Source: CAVXTT01 sp963764685 (GTDB taxonomy: Bacteria; Bacteroidota; Ignavibacteria; Ignavibacteriales; Ignavibacteriaceae). From it: a stretch of DNA of 64,000 nt. The position numbers and the translations under genes were made by a program. Below the pieces are notes generated by a model. That model was not told where the DNA came from and did not search any database. It saw nothing but the letters and a program-made list of their open reading frames with translations. Positions within the stretch are counted from its first letter, which is position 1, and each line of letters begins with the position of its first letter. Where the stretch lies: positions 124,001-188,000 of the forward strand of contig CAVXTT010000001.1 in the NCBI GenBank assembly GCA_963764685.1, read 5' to 3'. Of the stretch, positions 28,941-39,238 are shown piece after piece.

Positions 28941-30152
28941 TGGATCTCCTCAATTATTTTTTCAAGCCGTTCACTCATAACCAGCGAATCAAGTTTTCTA
29001 TAGCTTTCAAGGGAAACCGTCAGCTGTTCTATGGCTTCTTTCTTTTTTCCTAATTCATTATACATCATTCCCAGCTCAAATGTGCTTTCTGCAAGATTTA
29101 AAATATTCTCAAGTTCTATATTTATTTGTATACTCTTCCTGAAGTATTCCTCAGCCGTATCGAAGTTGTTGAGGAATTTCTCGATAATTCCTTTAATCTT
29201 ATAAATATCGGCGACTGATAAACGGTCGTTTAGTCTTATGGCACCTTCCATTGCCTTATCTGAAAAGGCCTGAGCCATAACAAAATCTTTCAACTGACTA
29301 TAAATATAAGATTTGCTTAAATAAGAGACCACTAGTGTGGGGAGGTATCCGGATTTCAGGGATACTTCTATGCTCATATCATATACATTTAGTGCCGGAG
29401 TGTATTCCCCTTTCTGAGTATACATCATACCAAGATTATTGCGGACCTCTGCAAGTCTGCGGAAATCTTTCATCTGCTCAAATTTAAAAATAGCGCGCTG
29501 ATGGAATGTAAATGCCTGGTCGTAATTCCCCTGTATATTATTAATTATTCCAAGATTCGTTTCAATCATTCCAATCAGATATTCATCCTGTTTCTGATCA
29601 AGGAACCCGAGACTTCTTTCAAAATGCATCTTAGCTTTTTTAATATTTCCTCTGTCTCCGTAAATAGTGCCCAGGATATTTTCGCATCGTGCACTTCCGC
29701 GAAAATCCTTCTGCTTATCGAATAGTTTTTTGGCTCTTGTAAGATACCTTATACTTTTCTGCCACTCAGCCTGACGACTGAAGATATCGCCAAGCGATAA
29801 GTAGCTGTACGCTTTTATATTCTGCAGTTCTGCTCTTTCAGCGGCGGCTGATATTATTCTCCTGTGCAGATCTGTAGCCGCCTGTAGTTCACCAAGAGAT
29901 ATTGAATATTCTCCTAAATGAAACAAGGAGTTCTACAAGCTTAGGTGATGCAAGTTTCGCTTCAGCATAATTTATCAGGATATCTGTCCCGCTGCCGTAA
30001 TTCTCCCGGCTGAGGGGAAAAACTTCTGCTTCTGACTCTGCAGAAAGAATTTGAAGATTTGATTTTTGCAGAATTAAACTTAAATCATTTAACTGATCCT
30101 GGGGGAGAAAATCGGTAAGTATTTTTCCTATATGTTCAGATATGCTTTGCAA
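28937..30152 (-). CDS. TPR-repeat protein heading the two-kinase operon, one frame break
   Basis: 404 residues after repair at 29924/29925 (CTT or CTG, both Leu). Start TTG at 30152. From about residue 70 it consists of TPR units (YLSLGDIFSRQAEWQKSIRY, NILGTIYGDRGNIKKAKMHF, NLGMMYTQKGEYTPALNVY and further). No signal peptide or membrane segment is seen. Its stop overlaps the GAF-kinase start (ATGA), so it is probably a protein-protein adaptor for those kinases. TPR-plus-kinase pairs resemble Rap/ArlS-like signalling only in a general way. Confidence 0.78.
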
Positions 30153-30219
30153 ATCTATATAGATTGAAACGGAGTTAAGAAGTTAAGCAAATATTATTTG
30201 TTCTAAATTTATGGAATAA

Positions 30220-33184
30220 TTAATTCTTTAACAATTTGATTGAAAAAAACCATTCCGGAGATTTATAGTTCTCAGACCAGGCTTGAGCAGCACCAAAAGA
30301 TAAGGTAGTCTCAAGATTAAACCAATGTTTAAGCACTATATTTATCTGACCACCAAGATCCGCATAAAAGTTCTCAGCACCCGTCACCGGTAAGAAGCAT
30401 TTGCGAATAGACCGACATATCAATATGATTTATCAACTGATCTCCGAGAGAAAGGTTATGAAATCTTATCGGGGCAAAGTTATTTTCGAGCAAAACCTTA
30501 AGGAATTTATCGGTACTTAAACTATATATCGGAATGCCGGGAAATCTGAATAAACTTCTGAACTGTTTAACATCAACATTCTCTACAAGCCTGTTTCCAA
30601 AACCTCCGAAGTAGAACATCGACTGTACTAAATTTTCATTTTCATTATGATATCCTGCTGCAACTTTATAGTGGAATACATTATGATTAAATAACCACAA
30701 ACTATACCTGTCCCATTCTGCCATATAACTGACCTCCGAATTCAGGGTTAGAAGGATCTGATCCGAAGAGCATAAATGTAACATGTATATTCATCCCCAT
30801 ATTCATAATCTGAGCTGCCTATTGTTTTCCTGAGGTTTTTTGAATTTAAGGATGTCTGCACTACAGCAAAATCAGGTTCGGAAACTGCAACAAGATTATC
30901 ATTTATATATTTAACGCCCCTGTAAAAAGCTGCCTCAGATTTCTGCACCAGCTTATGGGGATTATCGTACAGCCAGTAATAAATATATCCCAGGCGTACC
31001 TTCGTACCGATCATTCCTCTTTTTCTTTCATTGAAAAGATCATAAAAATCAGGTGCATTATGATCAATTCCGATCTCGTACTTCTTGAGATACTCATATT
31101 TTAATTTAAAATGGAATCTTGGTCCTAAGCCTGCTGTCGCTAAACGGTGAATATGCAATTTCTGCAGTGATATCGTGATTTATCAGCGGATCGGATAATT
31201 GTGCAAAGAATCCGAGAGCCGCCTGCTTTTGAAATCCTGTTACTACAGGAATAAAAGTGTTTAGGTTAATGCCGGATAAGGAGGCATATCCTGTTTCATC
31301 ATTTGTTTCAGGCAGTGCCGCTGGCTCCTCGAAATCGACAATTAAATCAGCCAGATGTTTTTCTTTTTCAACTATTTTTTCGCCGAGATATTCTATTGCA
31401 GGAAGATACTGTGCCGGAGCATTCTGAAACTTAACAGGATAAAAGCCTTCTGTAGAAAATTCAAAGGCAAATATGGTATCAGGATCAAAGAATATGGGTT
31501 TAAATAATCCTTTAACAGTATTGGTCAACGGGATTGTAACAGAATCATCAAAATTATAACTGAAAATATTTGATACACCGTTAACGCTTGCATTCCATAA
31601 AAGCGTCCTGGAATCAGGACTCCACGATGGATTATCCGGCTCTCCTTTGTCTGATATTATCGTGGAAGCAAATTCTTTCTTCTTCTTCAACTCATTAACA
31701 TCAATAATCAGCAGCTCCTGCTTCCCGGATGATCTGTGTACAACAGCCGCTAATTTTTCTCCGGTTGGATCAATTGATAGATTAAGAACTTCCTCCCCTA
31801 TTTCAAAATCCTTTATGTGGTAAAGTTGTGAGTAAGGGTAATAAGTATAAACCAGCGATGCCTTACCGCTCCAGTGCTGTATGCCCCAAAGTTCGTGAGT
31901 CAGCGGGGAAGCTGTCAATTGTCCTGTGCGGGCATCTGGAAAAAGGAGTTTCGATTCACCGGAAACCGCATCGACAACCCGGAGGTCACGATAGAGTTGA
32001 TTGTTATTGGTTGTATAAAAAAATAATCCATTACTGCTGTCAAATGCAGTAGATGTAACCTGGTACATACTCGGAGATGGGACACTGACAAGGTCCTGGA
32101 GTTTTTCTCCCTTTATATCTAATATTTTGACCCCCGCAAGATTATGCGGACGATGATCAGCAAATATTATTTTATCTCTTTGTGGAAAGAAATACGGCTG
32201 TGTAACCCAACCTAATGGTTCATCCGTTAAATAAGACAATGAAGTTACGGGAGAGGAATTAATACGTTGAATGTTCTTCTTCTGAAAGCTCTGCTCATAT
32301 TTAATAAAATCGTTCCAGGTAAAATCGAAATCCTGATTAAATACTTTTTTGAATTTGCCGCGATACCCGGAATAAAAATCCTGAGGTTCAGTTTTAAACC
32401 ATTCCAGCAGATGTTCGGAATCAAATTGAATGGATAGATAAGCTGCGAACCTCCCTCCGTATAAATAAAACAACTGTTCCAGCAAAAAAGAATTATGACT
32501 TAATATCGTCTCCAATTCGATATCAGTAGGAAAGTGCACAGAATCAGCCGTCATAGCCCTGAAATACATTTCATCAAAGCTTCCCAGTATTCTCCCAAAA
32601 CCCCCTGAAAGCCAGGTTTCAAGATAAACAGCCAAAGCTTCCTGGTGCCACCTTGGTGTGTATCTGTTAAAGTTGCCCCCCAGACTATAAAGAATTGTGA
32701 GAGGTTGTATCTGAACCGGTGCCACTTTACCAAATATGTTTCGCTGAAACATTTCAACATTTGAGGCAGCATCATTTACAAAAATATGTACTAATTCGTG
32801 GTTTAGTACCCACTGAAATCTTTCGTTATATGGGGTGTTCTCATAACCTGGCTCAAAGGGTTCTATCTCCAGACGAATAAAGTTTTCAGGGACAGTAGTA
32901 GCAGCACCAAAACCATAATCATTAATATCGTAGGTGTTTATAATTATCGGAGTGTCCGGATTATTATTGAAATATTTGGATAGGATGCTGTATGAACTCT
33001 CCGCGCAATTTAATATATGATCAACAAGGTGCTTGTGAGCAATCCTGTAAATTATTTTGAAGTGCTCAGAATCCTTCTCATACCAGTCACTTTGTGCATA
33101 AGTCTTATGGGATAATAGTAAAAAGGTCAAAAAGAAATAGAAAAGTTTGTAGAAATTTTTAAGGAGAGGCACACTGAATCCCAA
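30220..33184 (-). CDS. Secreted HExxH peptidase / beta-propeller / outer-membrane-barrel-like protein, four frame breaks
   Basis: 986 residues after removing four extra bases: 31135/31136, 30783/30784 (Thr), 30719/30720 (Gly) and 30379/30380 (Gly). Signal peptide up to about residue 30 (...SHKTYAQ). Residues about 35-300: metallopeptidase-like with NHELVHIF (HExxH), and RWHQEALAVYLETW supplying a possible third ligand. Residues about 310-600: PD40/TolB-like propeller blades (NPSWSPDSRTLLWNAS). The C-terminal 350 residues alternate polar and aromatic residues in strands and end IKLLKN, like a surface-antigen (D15/BamA-type) barrel. Possible surface-anchored protease. The start lies only 5 bp from the terminator of the upstream repeat protein. 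Confidence 0.75.
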
Positions 33185-33219
33185 AAAAAAGCCTTTAATA
33201 ATGTTCTTATTAAAGGCTT
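33181..33219 (-). terminator. Strong rho-independent terminator for the 16-residue repeat protein
   Basis: AAGCCTTTAATAA (33189-33201), a 5-base loop, then TTATTAAAGGCTT (33207-33219): a perfect 13-bp stem. On the - strand it is followed by a run of eight T. It sits just after the repeat-protein gene and touches the start codon of the next - strand gene, so that gene needs its own promoter or readthrough. Confidence 0.85.
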
Positions 33220-33271
33220 AATTTACAAATTCTTTTAGTTAAAATCTTATAACATCCCCTGAGCAATTATT

Positions 33272-33739
33272 TTATTTTGCCCATCCGTAGCGGGTACCAA
33301 GCTCATCAATCTGACTAACTGATTTTGCCCATCCGTAACGGGTTCCAAGCTCATCAATCTGACTAACTGACTTTGCCCATCCATAACGGGTTCCGAGTTC
33401 ATCAATCTGACTGACTGATTTTGCCCATCCATAACGGGTTCCAAGCTCATCAATCTGACTAACTGACTTTGCCCATCCATAACGGGTTCCGAGCTCGTCA
33501 ATCTGACTGACTGATTTTGCCCATCCATAACGGGTTCCAAGTTCGTCAATCTGACTAACTGATTTGGCCCATCCATAACGGGTTCCAAGTTCGTCAATCT
33601 GACTGACTGATTTTGCCCATCCATAACGGGTTCCAAGCTCATCAATCTGACTAACTGATTTTGCCCAGCCGTAGCGGGTTCCAAGCTCATCAAGCTGGTT
33701 AACTGACTTTGCCCATCCATAACGGGTTCCGAGTTCCTC
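33272..33739. repeat. 48-bp tandem repeat, about ten copies, coding for the 16-residue unit
   Basis: Copies of a 48-bp unit (16 codons) differ at only a few wobble positions, for example AAGCTCATC versus AGTTCGTC. High identity with mostly silent changes points to recent expansion or gene conversion under selection for the peptide. The reverse frames are also open across it, giving spurious ORFs. Confidence 0.9.
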
Positions 33740-33943
33740 TAGTTGAGCGGAAGATCTATTCTCCAAAACCTGGATAGAAAGATTTGCAGCTAACCTGCTG
33801 TCGATCTGTGCCGGTAGTTCGATCTTTGGTGATTCCTTAACTACACGGAAACGGACGGCTTCTTCGACATTTGTGTAAGTTTGGGCAACAGCAGTAAAAC
33901 CTAGTATTGCTGCGAATATAATTGAAAATAGAAATTTTGGCAT
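33272..33943 (-). CDS. Secreted protein of ten identical 16-residue repeats, unknown family
   Basis: 223 residues. Signal peptide MPKFLFSIIFAAILGFTAVAQ, a 47-residue linker (TYTNVEEAVRFRVVKESPK ...), then ten repeats with consensus SVSQIDELGTRYGWAK; the first is variant and shorter. The protein ends exactly at the WAK of the last repeat with no tail and no Por sorting domain. I do not recognise the repeat. The fixed Gly, Tyr, Trp and DELG pattern could give a solenoid or a ligand-binding array. SD GGAGGG precedes the ATG. It lies next to a sigma54 activator and a giant kinase, with a strong terminator downstream. Confidence 0.75.
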   Translation of the reverse strand: MPKFLFSIIFAAILGFTAVAQTYTNVEEAVRFRVVKESPKIELPAQIDSRLAANLSIQVLENRSSAQLEELGTRYGWAKSVNQLDELGTRYGWAKSVSQIDELGTRYGWAKSVSQIDELGTRYGWAKSVSQIDELGTRYGWAKSVSQIDELGTRYGWAKSVSQIDELGTRYGWAKSVSQIDELGTRYGWAKSVSQIDELGTRYGWAKSVSQIDELGTRYGWAK

Positions 33944-34322
33944 TTACCCTCCGCCAAAAAAGTTGAAAATAGCTAGGTATAGTTCACCTAGGAGTTTAAG
34001 CAGGTGTTCTTAGACAACCACTATGCCATTTAGCAAGTATTTATTTAAATCAAATAGGGGGGTATAAAATATAGTAATAGGTAAAATTTACCTAAAATTA
34101 AGGGTAAATAGAGAGGATTTGTAAAAAATATTTACAAAATCGATTAAAAAGCTTCAAAAAAATCAAAATTAAAAGAAATATGTTATTTTATTCTGGTAAA
34201 CAGCCTTTCTAACATTAAATATACATTAATTACAACAAAATACATACCGCCTGGCTTTACTTTGAATTTCGAACAAATTCGTACTTGCATTATTTATGTG
34301 AAGTAAACTTTACAGACCCAAG
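33944..34322. promoter_or_regulatory. Upstream region of the repeat protein with two AGGT/ACCT palindromes
   Basis: CTAGGT-ATAGTTC-ACCTAG at 33973-33991 and AGGTAAA-A-TTTACCT at 34079-34093 are inverted repeats with related outer halves (AGGT ... ACCT). Both lie upstream of the repeat-protein start on the - strand and could be regulator sites. I found no convincing sigma54 GG-N10-GC element. The rest is AT-rich. Confidence 0.45.
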
Positions 34323-35699
34323 CTACGCTTCTGCTGATTTTAAAAGCATATCCAGCTTTGGTCTGGAGATTCCAAGCAGTTTAGCAGTCTGAGATTTATT
34401 TCCGTTCATTTTCTTGAGTATTTCGCTGGCATATAATTTATCGATTTTCCGCAAATCCGTGTTGCTGTAGTTCAAATCCAGACGCACAAAGAAAGGAAGG
34501 CTTTCGACAGTGGAAATACTTGAATCTTTTTTAATATTTCCCAGCAGGTTAGAAAAATATTTTAGCCTTAAGGTTGAATCTTCACTTAACAGAACTCCCC
34601 GCTCAATTGAATTTTTTAGCTCCCGGATATTTCCAGGCCAGGGGTAATTCATCATAAAATCTTTTAGATCCTTCTCAATCTTTTTAATATTCTTACCGAA
34701 CTGGCGGTTATATTCTTCAATATAATAATTTGCAAGCACAGGAATGTCTTCCCTCCTATGTCTTAATGGAGGCAGTTCAAGTGAAACTACATTTAATCTA
34801 TGATAAAGATCCCGTCTGAATAAATTATTTTCAATAAGAACTTCGAGGTTTTTATTGGTGGCTGAGATTATTCTTGCATTGATAGGAATATCCAGAATAC
34901 CGCCTAATCTTCTTATTACCTTTTTTTCAATAGTCCGGAGAAGTTTTGACTGAATATTTATTGTAAGGTCGCCTATTTCATCAAGAAAGATTGAGCCCTG
35001 TTCGGCAAGTTCAAATAATCCGAATTTTCTGGCCTTAGCATTTGTAAATGCTCCTGGTTCATATCCAAACAGTTCTGATTCAAGTAATGTTTCCGGGATA
35101 GCTGTACAGATGATATCTACAAATGGGTTATCCCTGTGGGGACTATTATTATGAATTGCCTTGGCAAGAAGTCCCTTCCCTGTGCCCGTCTCACCGAGTA
35201 TAATAATATTCACATCACTTTTCTCAGAGACTTTCCTGGCAAGGTTAATTATTTTCCGGAACTCTCCAGACTCACCGATTATCGATCTTAGGCTTAGACC
35301 ATCAACTGCTTCGACAGGGCGCTGTGTTAAATATGATTTATTATTTATGATTTCAAACAGGTGAGATATAAATCTGTATAACTCGTATGGGAGTACAAAA
35401 ATGTCCTGGAAGCCGAGCTTTGCAAGCGAACTTACAAGTACAGCATCCCCTTTTGCGATAAAAATGATCTTATTCTGAATGCTGTTTTTTAATTCTAGTA
35501 TTTTATTCAGATATCTTGAATTGAGATCCTGCAGCTGGATTATAAGAATCTCATTTGACGTTACTTCAACTTTTTTGGGCAGATGAATATTGACATCTAT
35601 CCCCTTCAGCTCGAGTTGTTTAACGGCTGATATAATGGAAGATTTATCCTCTATGTCAGAATAGATCTTTATGTTAATTTTTGAATCAACAATGCTCAA
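34323..35699 (-). CDS. Sigma54-interaction-domain transcription activator with degenerate receiver
   Basis: 458 residues. Residues 1-115 have receiver-like strands but no phosphorylatable Asp in the expected position. The AAA+ domain carries LGETGTGKGLLAKAIH (Walker A), GYEPGAFTNAKARK where the sigma54 loop is normally GAFTGA, GSIFLDEIGDL (Walker B) and PWPGNIREL. The C-terminal Fis-type helix-turn-helix is NKSQTAKLLGISRPKLDML. The GAFTNA change sits in the loop that contacts sigma54, so activity may differ. It overlaps the giant-kinase stop by 4 bp, so kinase and activator are one unit and the kinase probably regulates it. Confidence 0.88.
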   Translation of the reverse strand: MSIVDSKINIKIYSDIEDKSSIISAVKQLELKGIDVNIHLPKKVEVTSNEILIIQLQDLNSRYLNKILELKNSIQNKIIFIAKGDAVLVSSLAKLGFQDIFVLPYELYRFISHLFEIINNKSYLTQRPVEAVDGLSLRSIIGESGEFRKIINLARKVSEKSDVNIIILGETGTGKGLLAKAIHNNSPHRDNPFVDIICTAIPETLLESELFGYEPGAFTNAKARKFGLFELAEQGSIFLDEIGDLTINIQSKLLRTIEKKVIRRLGGILDIPINARIISATNKNLEVLIENNLFRRDLYHRLNVVSLELPPLRHRREDIPVLANYYIEEYNRQFGKNIKKIEKDLKDFMMNYPWPGNIRELKNSIERGVLLSEDSTLRLKYFSNLLGNIKKDSSISTVESLPFFVRLDLNYSNTDLRKIDKLYASEILKKMNGNKSQTAKLLGISRPKLDMLLKSAEA

Positions 35700-38600
35700 G
35701 TATGTGCTTTTAAATGTTTAATTTTTTCAAGAGCAAATTTTCTTCCGGGATCATTAAGATAAGCGTCTTTTAGCCGATCATCTTTAATTTTACCGGCAAT
35801 AAAATGTATCAGCGAACTGCAGTATGCTGCATATTCCTCCGCTTTCATCACATTACCCCTGTCACTATAGTTTTTAGTGAGAGAAAATAGGATCTTCCAG
35901 GTATATTCTCCTATATTAAGTTCTTCAGCCAGTTCATATGCTCTCTGAAAATAATCAATTGCTGGCTCAATTTTCAGATGCGCTGCCTCTTCTGCCAATA
36001 TACCCAGGTAATAATTCCTTTCTGCTTCTGCACTCATATTACGGCAGTTTTCTACCAGAGATTGATTACTTAATTCAAGAAAAGCTTCATTGTAATTATC
36101 CTGCTGGAGCAGAAGGTCAATAATATAAAAAGAAGATTCAATAAATTTTAGTTTTTCTTTCTGCTCCAGGAAATAATTTCTTATTAACCTCATATCGTGA
36201 AGATCGGGTTTAGACCTCCCGAAATGGTAATCTGAAATCAATCTCAGGTAACGGAGATATGTGTTATTTTTTTCGATCAGCAGCTGTTCCTTGTGAAGCG
36301 CTGAATACCTTTCGATAATTTTATCAAAGCTTGAAGGATCCCCCACAGTTAAATAAAGTCTGGCTAATAAATAAAGTGCTTCTGATTCTTCATTTGCATT
36401 TTTAAGCATATTAAGATTATATGCAGCATTTTCAAGATAATTTAAAGCTTCATCATACTCACACAACACAAGATAGATTTCACCAAGATTAACCTGAACA
36501 ATATTTTCGCTAAGCCGGTTTCCCAGAGTGGAGTAAATGGAAAGTGCCCTTTTGTAAAAATGAATTGTTTTATCATACTCCTGCTTTTCAAAATATAATA
36601 CGCCGAAGTTAAGCAATAAGGTAGCTTCCTGTTCAAGGTTGCCGATCTCGAGATTTATTTTCAGCGATTTATTCCAGTAAACTTCCGCCTTCTCAAAATC
36701 TCCCCGCATATTATATATATTGGCAATATTATTCTGCATCTGCGCTACACCAAACAGGTGTTTCCCTTTCATATAAACATTTTCTGCCTTCAGAAAACAG
36801 GACAGAGCTTTATCAAAATCATTCTGGGTATATATTTTTATAAGTCCAAGCAAATTTAAACTCTTGCCGACCTCTTCAACACTTGCTAAAATATCGTTCA
36901 ATATTTTATTGCAGATGCTTTCGGCCGCAGCAAAATTATTAAGATCAAATTCTGCGGAGGCAATGCTTAACATAAGTCCGGGACGTTTATTTTGCGGGGC
37001 CCGGGGTAAAAGTTCTTTAAGCAGTGTTACTCCTTTCTGCAGTTCTCCCATACCAATCAGAGATCCGCCATTTATAAAAGCTGTTTCATAGTCCCTGCTC
37101 TGGTCTTCAAACTCACTGATAATATCCATTGCAGATCTGTAATCGCTTAAAGCATACAGAACACCTGCCAGTTCAATTTTTAATTTCCTGATTTTTAAAG
37201 GATCCAAAGGAAAATTAATAATATGCTGAAGCAGGTTTTTGATAAATGGAAGTGAAAGCTGAGTATCTCTTGCATCAATTTCTTTTCTGTAATTTTGATA
37301 ACTTTCTTCAAATAGTCCTGCCAGTTCATACTGCCGGGCAAGTTCAAGCTTATCATATGAAAGTTTAATACATCCTGCAATTTCGAGATGAAGCGCTGCT
37401 TTATCCATGATGGTGGAATAAATATAATCCTTCATTCCCGATGAGGAAAATATCAGAGCTGTATTCTTCGGATCACTAATCAGAATATTCTTTTTCTGCA
37501 AACCTTCAATTATCTTTTTCACTTCCCCTTCATCGAAGTTGAGGATTAAGGAGAGTATTTTCAATCCAGGACTTAATTTAAAACAAGAGATTATCTTTAC
37601 TGCCTGAAGCTCAATGGGTGAAAGATAGTCCAGTCTTACCTGATAAATTTCCTGATGAGAACTCTTCAGTAATTTTTTGTTCTCTTCAGTGAATTCAATT
37701 AAGATTCCTGATTCCGAATACCTTATGATATTGAAAAAAAGAAGATCTTTGATAAAGGCTTCAATACTTCCCGGAAGTAAATCAGCATAAAGCAAAATAG
37801 CTTTTTTCAGATCTGCTTTGGGAAAAAACGGACCGTAGCTGGTTTCAACAAATTCAGTCAGCTCATTTTCCATAAAGGAGGGAAGATGTATCTCACGCCT
37901 GTTATATATAAATTCGGCTGGATTTCTTTTCTCGCTGCTTTCGCTAATAATCACTTTGATATTGTTCGATTGAAGTATAGGTATGATCTCACTCATTATT
38001 GCAGAGGTGAAATCGTCATAAGTATCAAAGTCGTCCAGTATTATAGTAAAGTTATTCCGGAGAGAGAGGGAAATGAAGTAAGATTTTAAATCCGATTTAA
38101 GGTTTACGTAATGGTCTTCTATTATCTGATAGAATTTTTCCTTTTCCTGCTGGGTTAAACGGTTATATACACAGTCTGCATACGTCACTTTCTTCAGGAA
38201 CTTTTTAATGAACTTTAATCCGGGATCCCTGTTTTCGTTTTCAATTAAAACCGAGCGGTCTATTACTTCCGCTGCTTCCTGAAAAAGGGACGTCTTCCCG
38301 GATCCTTCCGATCCTTTTATATTGAATACCTCGGTACTGTTTTTATCCTGAATATATTTTTTCAGTATCGATAAAATGTCTTTACGGGCTGTAAAAGATT
38401 TAACTGGAGTAAAATTGGACGTGATCTCTTCATTAATGTCAAATCCCAGGTCCCTGATAACCTGTAGTGCAGATGAGTATCTTTCGGACGGATTTTTCTT
38501 CAGAAGCTTTTTAATTATGGTAACAAATTGCCCGGGATACCCTGTTTCGGGAAAATTAAATTCGTTTTCAAGTTGTGCTTTGTAAATTCCAATTTCAGAA

Positions 38601-39238
38601 GATGCACTGAATGGAAATTGTCCATAAATAATTCTGTAAAGTATGATGCCAAGAGAATATAAATCGACCGTGTGGTTGTGCTGCTCACCTTTTAAAAGTT
38701 CGGGTGCAATATATTCAGCAGTACCTTTTATATTCTGCTTTGTTCCTGACGGACGGGCAGTAAAACCAAGATCGATAAGCTTCAGATCGGGATTTCCATT
38801 TGCCCCATAAATAAGAATATTTTCTGGTTTCAGATCGTAATACACATACCCTGATTGATGAAGATAAAAGAGGGCTTCGCAGATTTTTTTAACAATTACG
38901 CTCAGAATTTTTTCTTCTTTTACCCCCGGATAATCAAGCAACTCTATGCCATTAAAATATTCCAGGACAAAGAATATACTTCCCTCATAAGTACTGAATG
39001 CAGGGTTACTTATTTCATATGCCGTACCATAACTAAAACATTTAATAATATTCGGATGATTTATTTTCCTGAGAGTAAGAAATTCGTCCTTGAAGTATTT
39101 CTTCTCCTCTTCGGGGGAGTTTGGTGAAAGAATTTTAATTGCTACTTCTTTATCATCAAGATCAGTATCCCTGCACAAGATTACCTGACTTCTGCCTTCT
39201 CCGATTTTCTTTACTATTTTATACTGGCGGTTAATCAT
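35696..39238 (-). CDS. Giant Ser/Thr kinase with AAA/STAND-like ATPase and TPR repeats
   Basis: 1180 residues. Residues 5-270: protein kinase with IGEGRSQVILCRD (P-loop), VAIKIL (Lys), a catalytic loop YVYYDLKPENIL in which HRD is YYD, and DLGFTARP in place of DFG. The catalytic Asp and Asn are kept, so activity is plausible. Residues about 280-520: ATPase with KGSEGSGKTSLFQEA (Walker A) and FTIILDDFD (Walker B). From about 640 to the end: many TPR units (NNIANIYNMRGDFEKAEVY, NLGEIYLVLCEYDEALNY). The layout resembles PknK/STAND kinases. Co-transcribed with the sigma54 activator downstream. Confidence 0.9.
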   Translation of the reverse strand: MINRQYKIVKKIGEGRSQVILCRDTDLDDKEVAIKILSPNSPEEEKKYFKDEFLTLRKINHPNIIKCFSYGTAYEISNPAFSTYEGSIFFVLEYFNGIELLDYPGVKEEKILSVIVKKICEALFYLHQSGYVYYDLKPENILIYGANGNPDLKLIDLGFTARPSGTKQNIKGTAEYIAPELLKGEQHNHTVDLYSLGIILYRIIYGQFPFSASSEIGIYKAQLENEFNFPETGYPGQFVTIIKKLLKKNPSERYSSALQVIRDLGFDINEEITSNFTPVKSFTARKDILSILKKYIQDKNSTEVFNIKGSEGSGKTSLFQEAAEVIDRSVLIENENRDPGLKFIKKFLKKVTYADCVYNRLTQQEKEKFYQIIEDHYVNLKSDLKSYFISLSLRNNFTIILDDFDTYDDFTSAIMSEIIPILQSNNIKVIISESSEKRNPAEFIYNRREIHLPSFMENELTEFVETSYGPFFPKADLKKAILLYADLLPGSIEAFIKDLLFFNIIRYSESGILIEFTEENKKLLKSSHQEIYQVRLDYLSPIELQAVKIISCFKLSPGLKILSLILNFDEGEVKKIIEGLQKKNILISDPKNTALIFSSSGMKDYIYSTIMDKAALHLEIAGCIKLSYDKLELARQYELAGLFEESYQNYRKEIDARDTQLSLPFIKNLLQHIINFPLDPLKIRKLKIELAGVLYALSDYRSAMDIISEFEDQSRDYETAFINGGSLIGMGELQKGVTLLKELLPRAPQNKRPGLMLSIASAEFDLNNFAAAESICNKILNDILASVEEVGKSLNLLGLIKIYTQNDFDKALSCFLKAENVYMKGKHLFGVAQMQNNIANIYNMRGDFEKAEVYWNKSLKINLEIGNLEQEATLLLNFGVLYFEKQEYDKTIHFYKRALSIYSTLGNRLSENIVQVNLGEIYLVLCEYDEALNYLENAAYNLNMLKNANEESEALYLLARLYLTVGDPSSFDKIIERYSALHKEQLLIEKNNTYLRYLRLISDYHFGRSKPDLHDMRLIRNYFLEQKEKLKFIESSFYIIDLLLQQDNYNEAFLELSNQSLVENCRNMSAEAERNYYLGILAEEAAHLKIEPAIDYFQRAYELAEELNIGEYTWKILFSLTKNYSDRGNVMKAEEYAAYCSSLIHFIAGKIKDDRLKDAYLNDPGRKFALEKIKHLKAHT

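Noticed and set aside
33247..33720. 157-residue reverse-frame reading (MDGQSQL... repeats) over the 16-residue repeat gene
   Set aside because: It is another frame of the same 48-bp repeat, without signal peptide or ribosome binding site; periodic DNA keeps all frames open.
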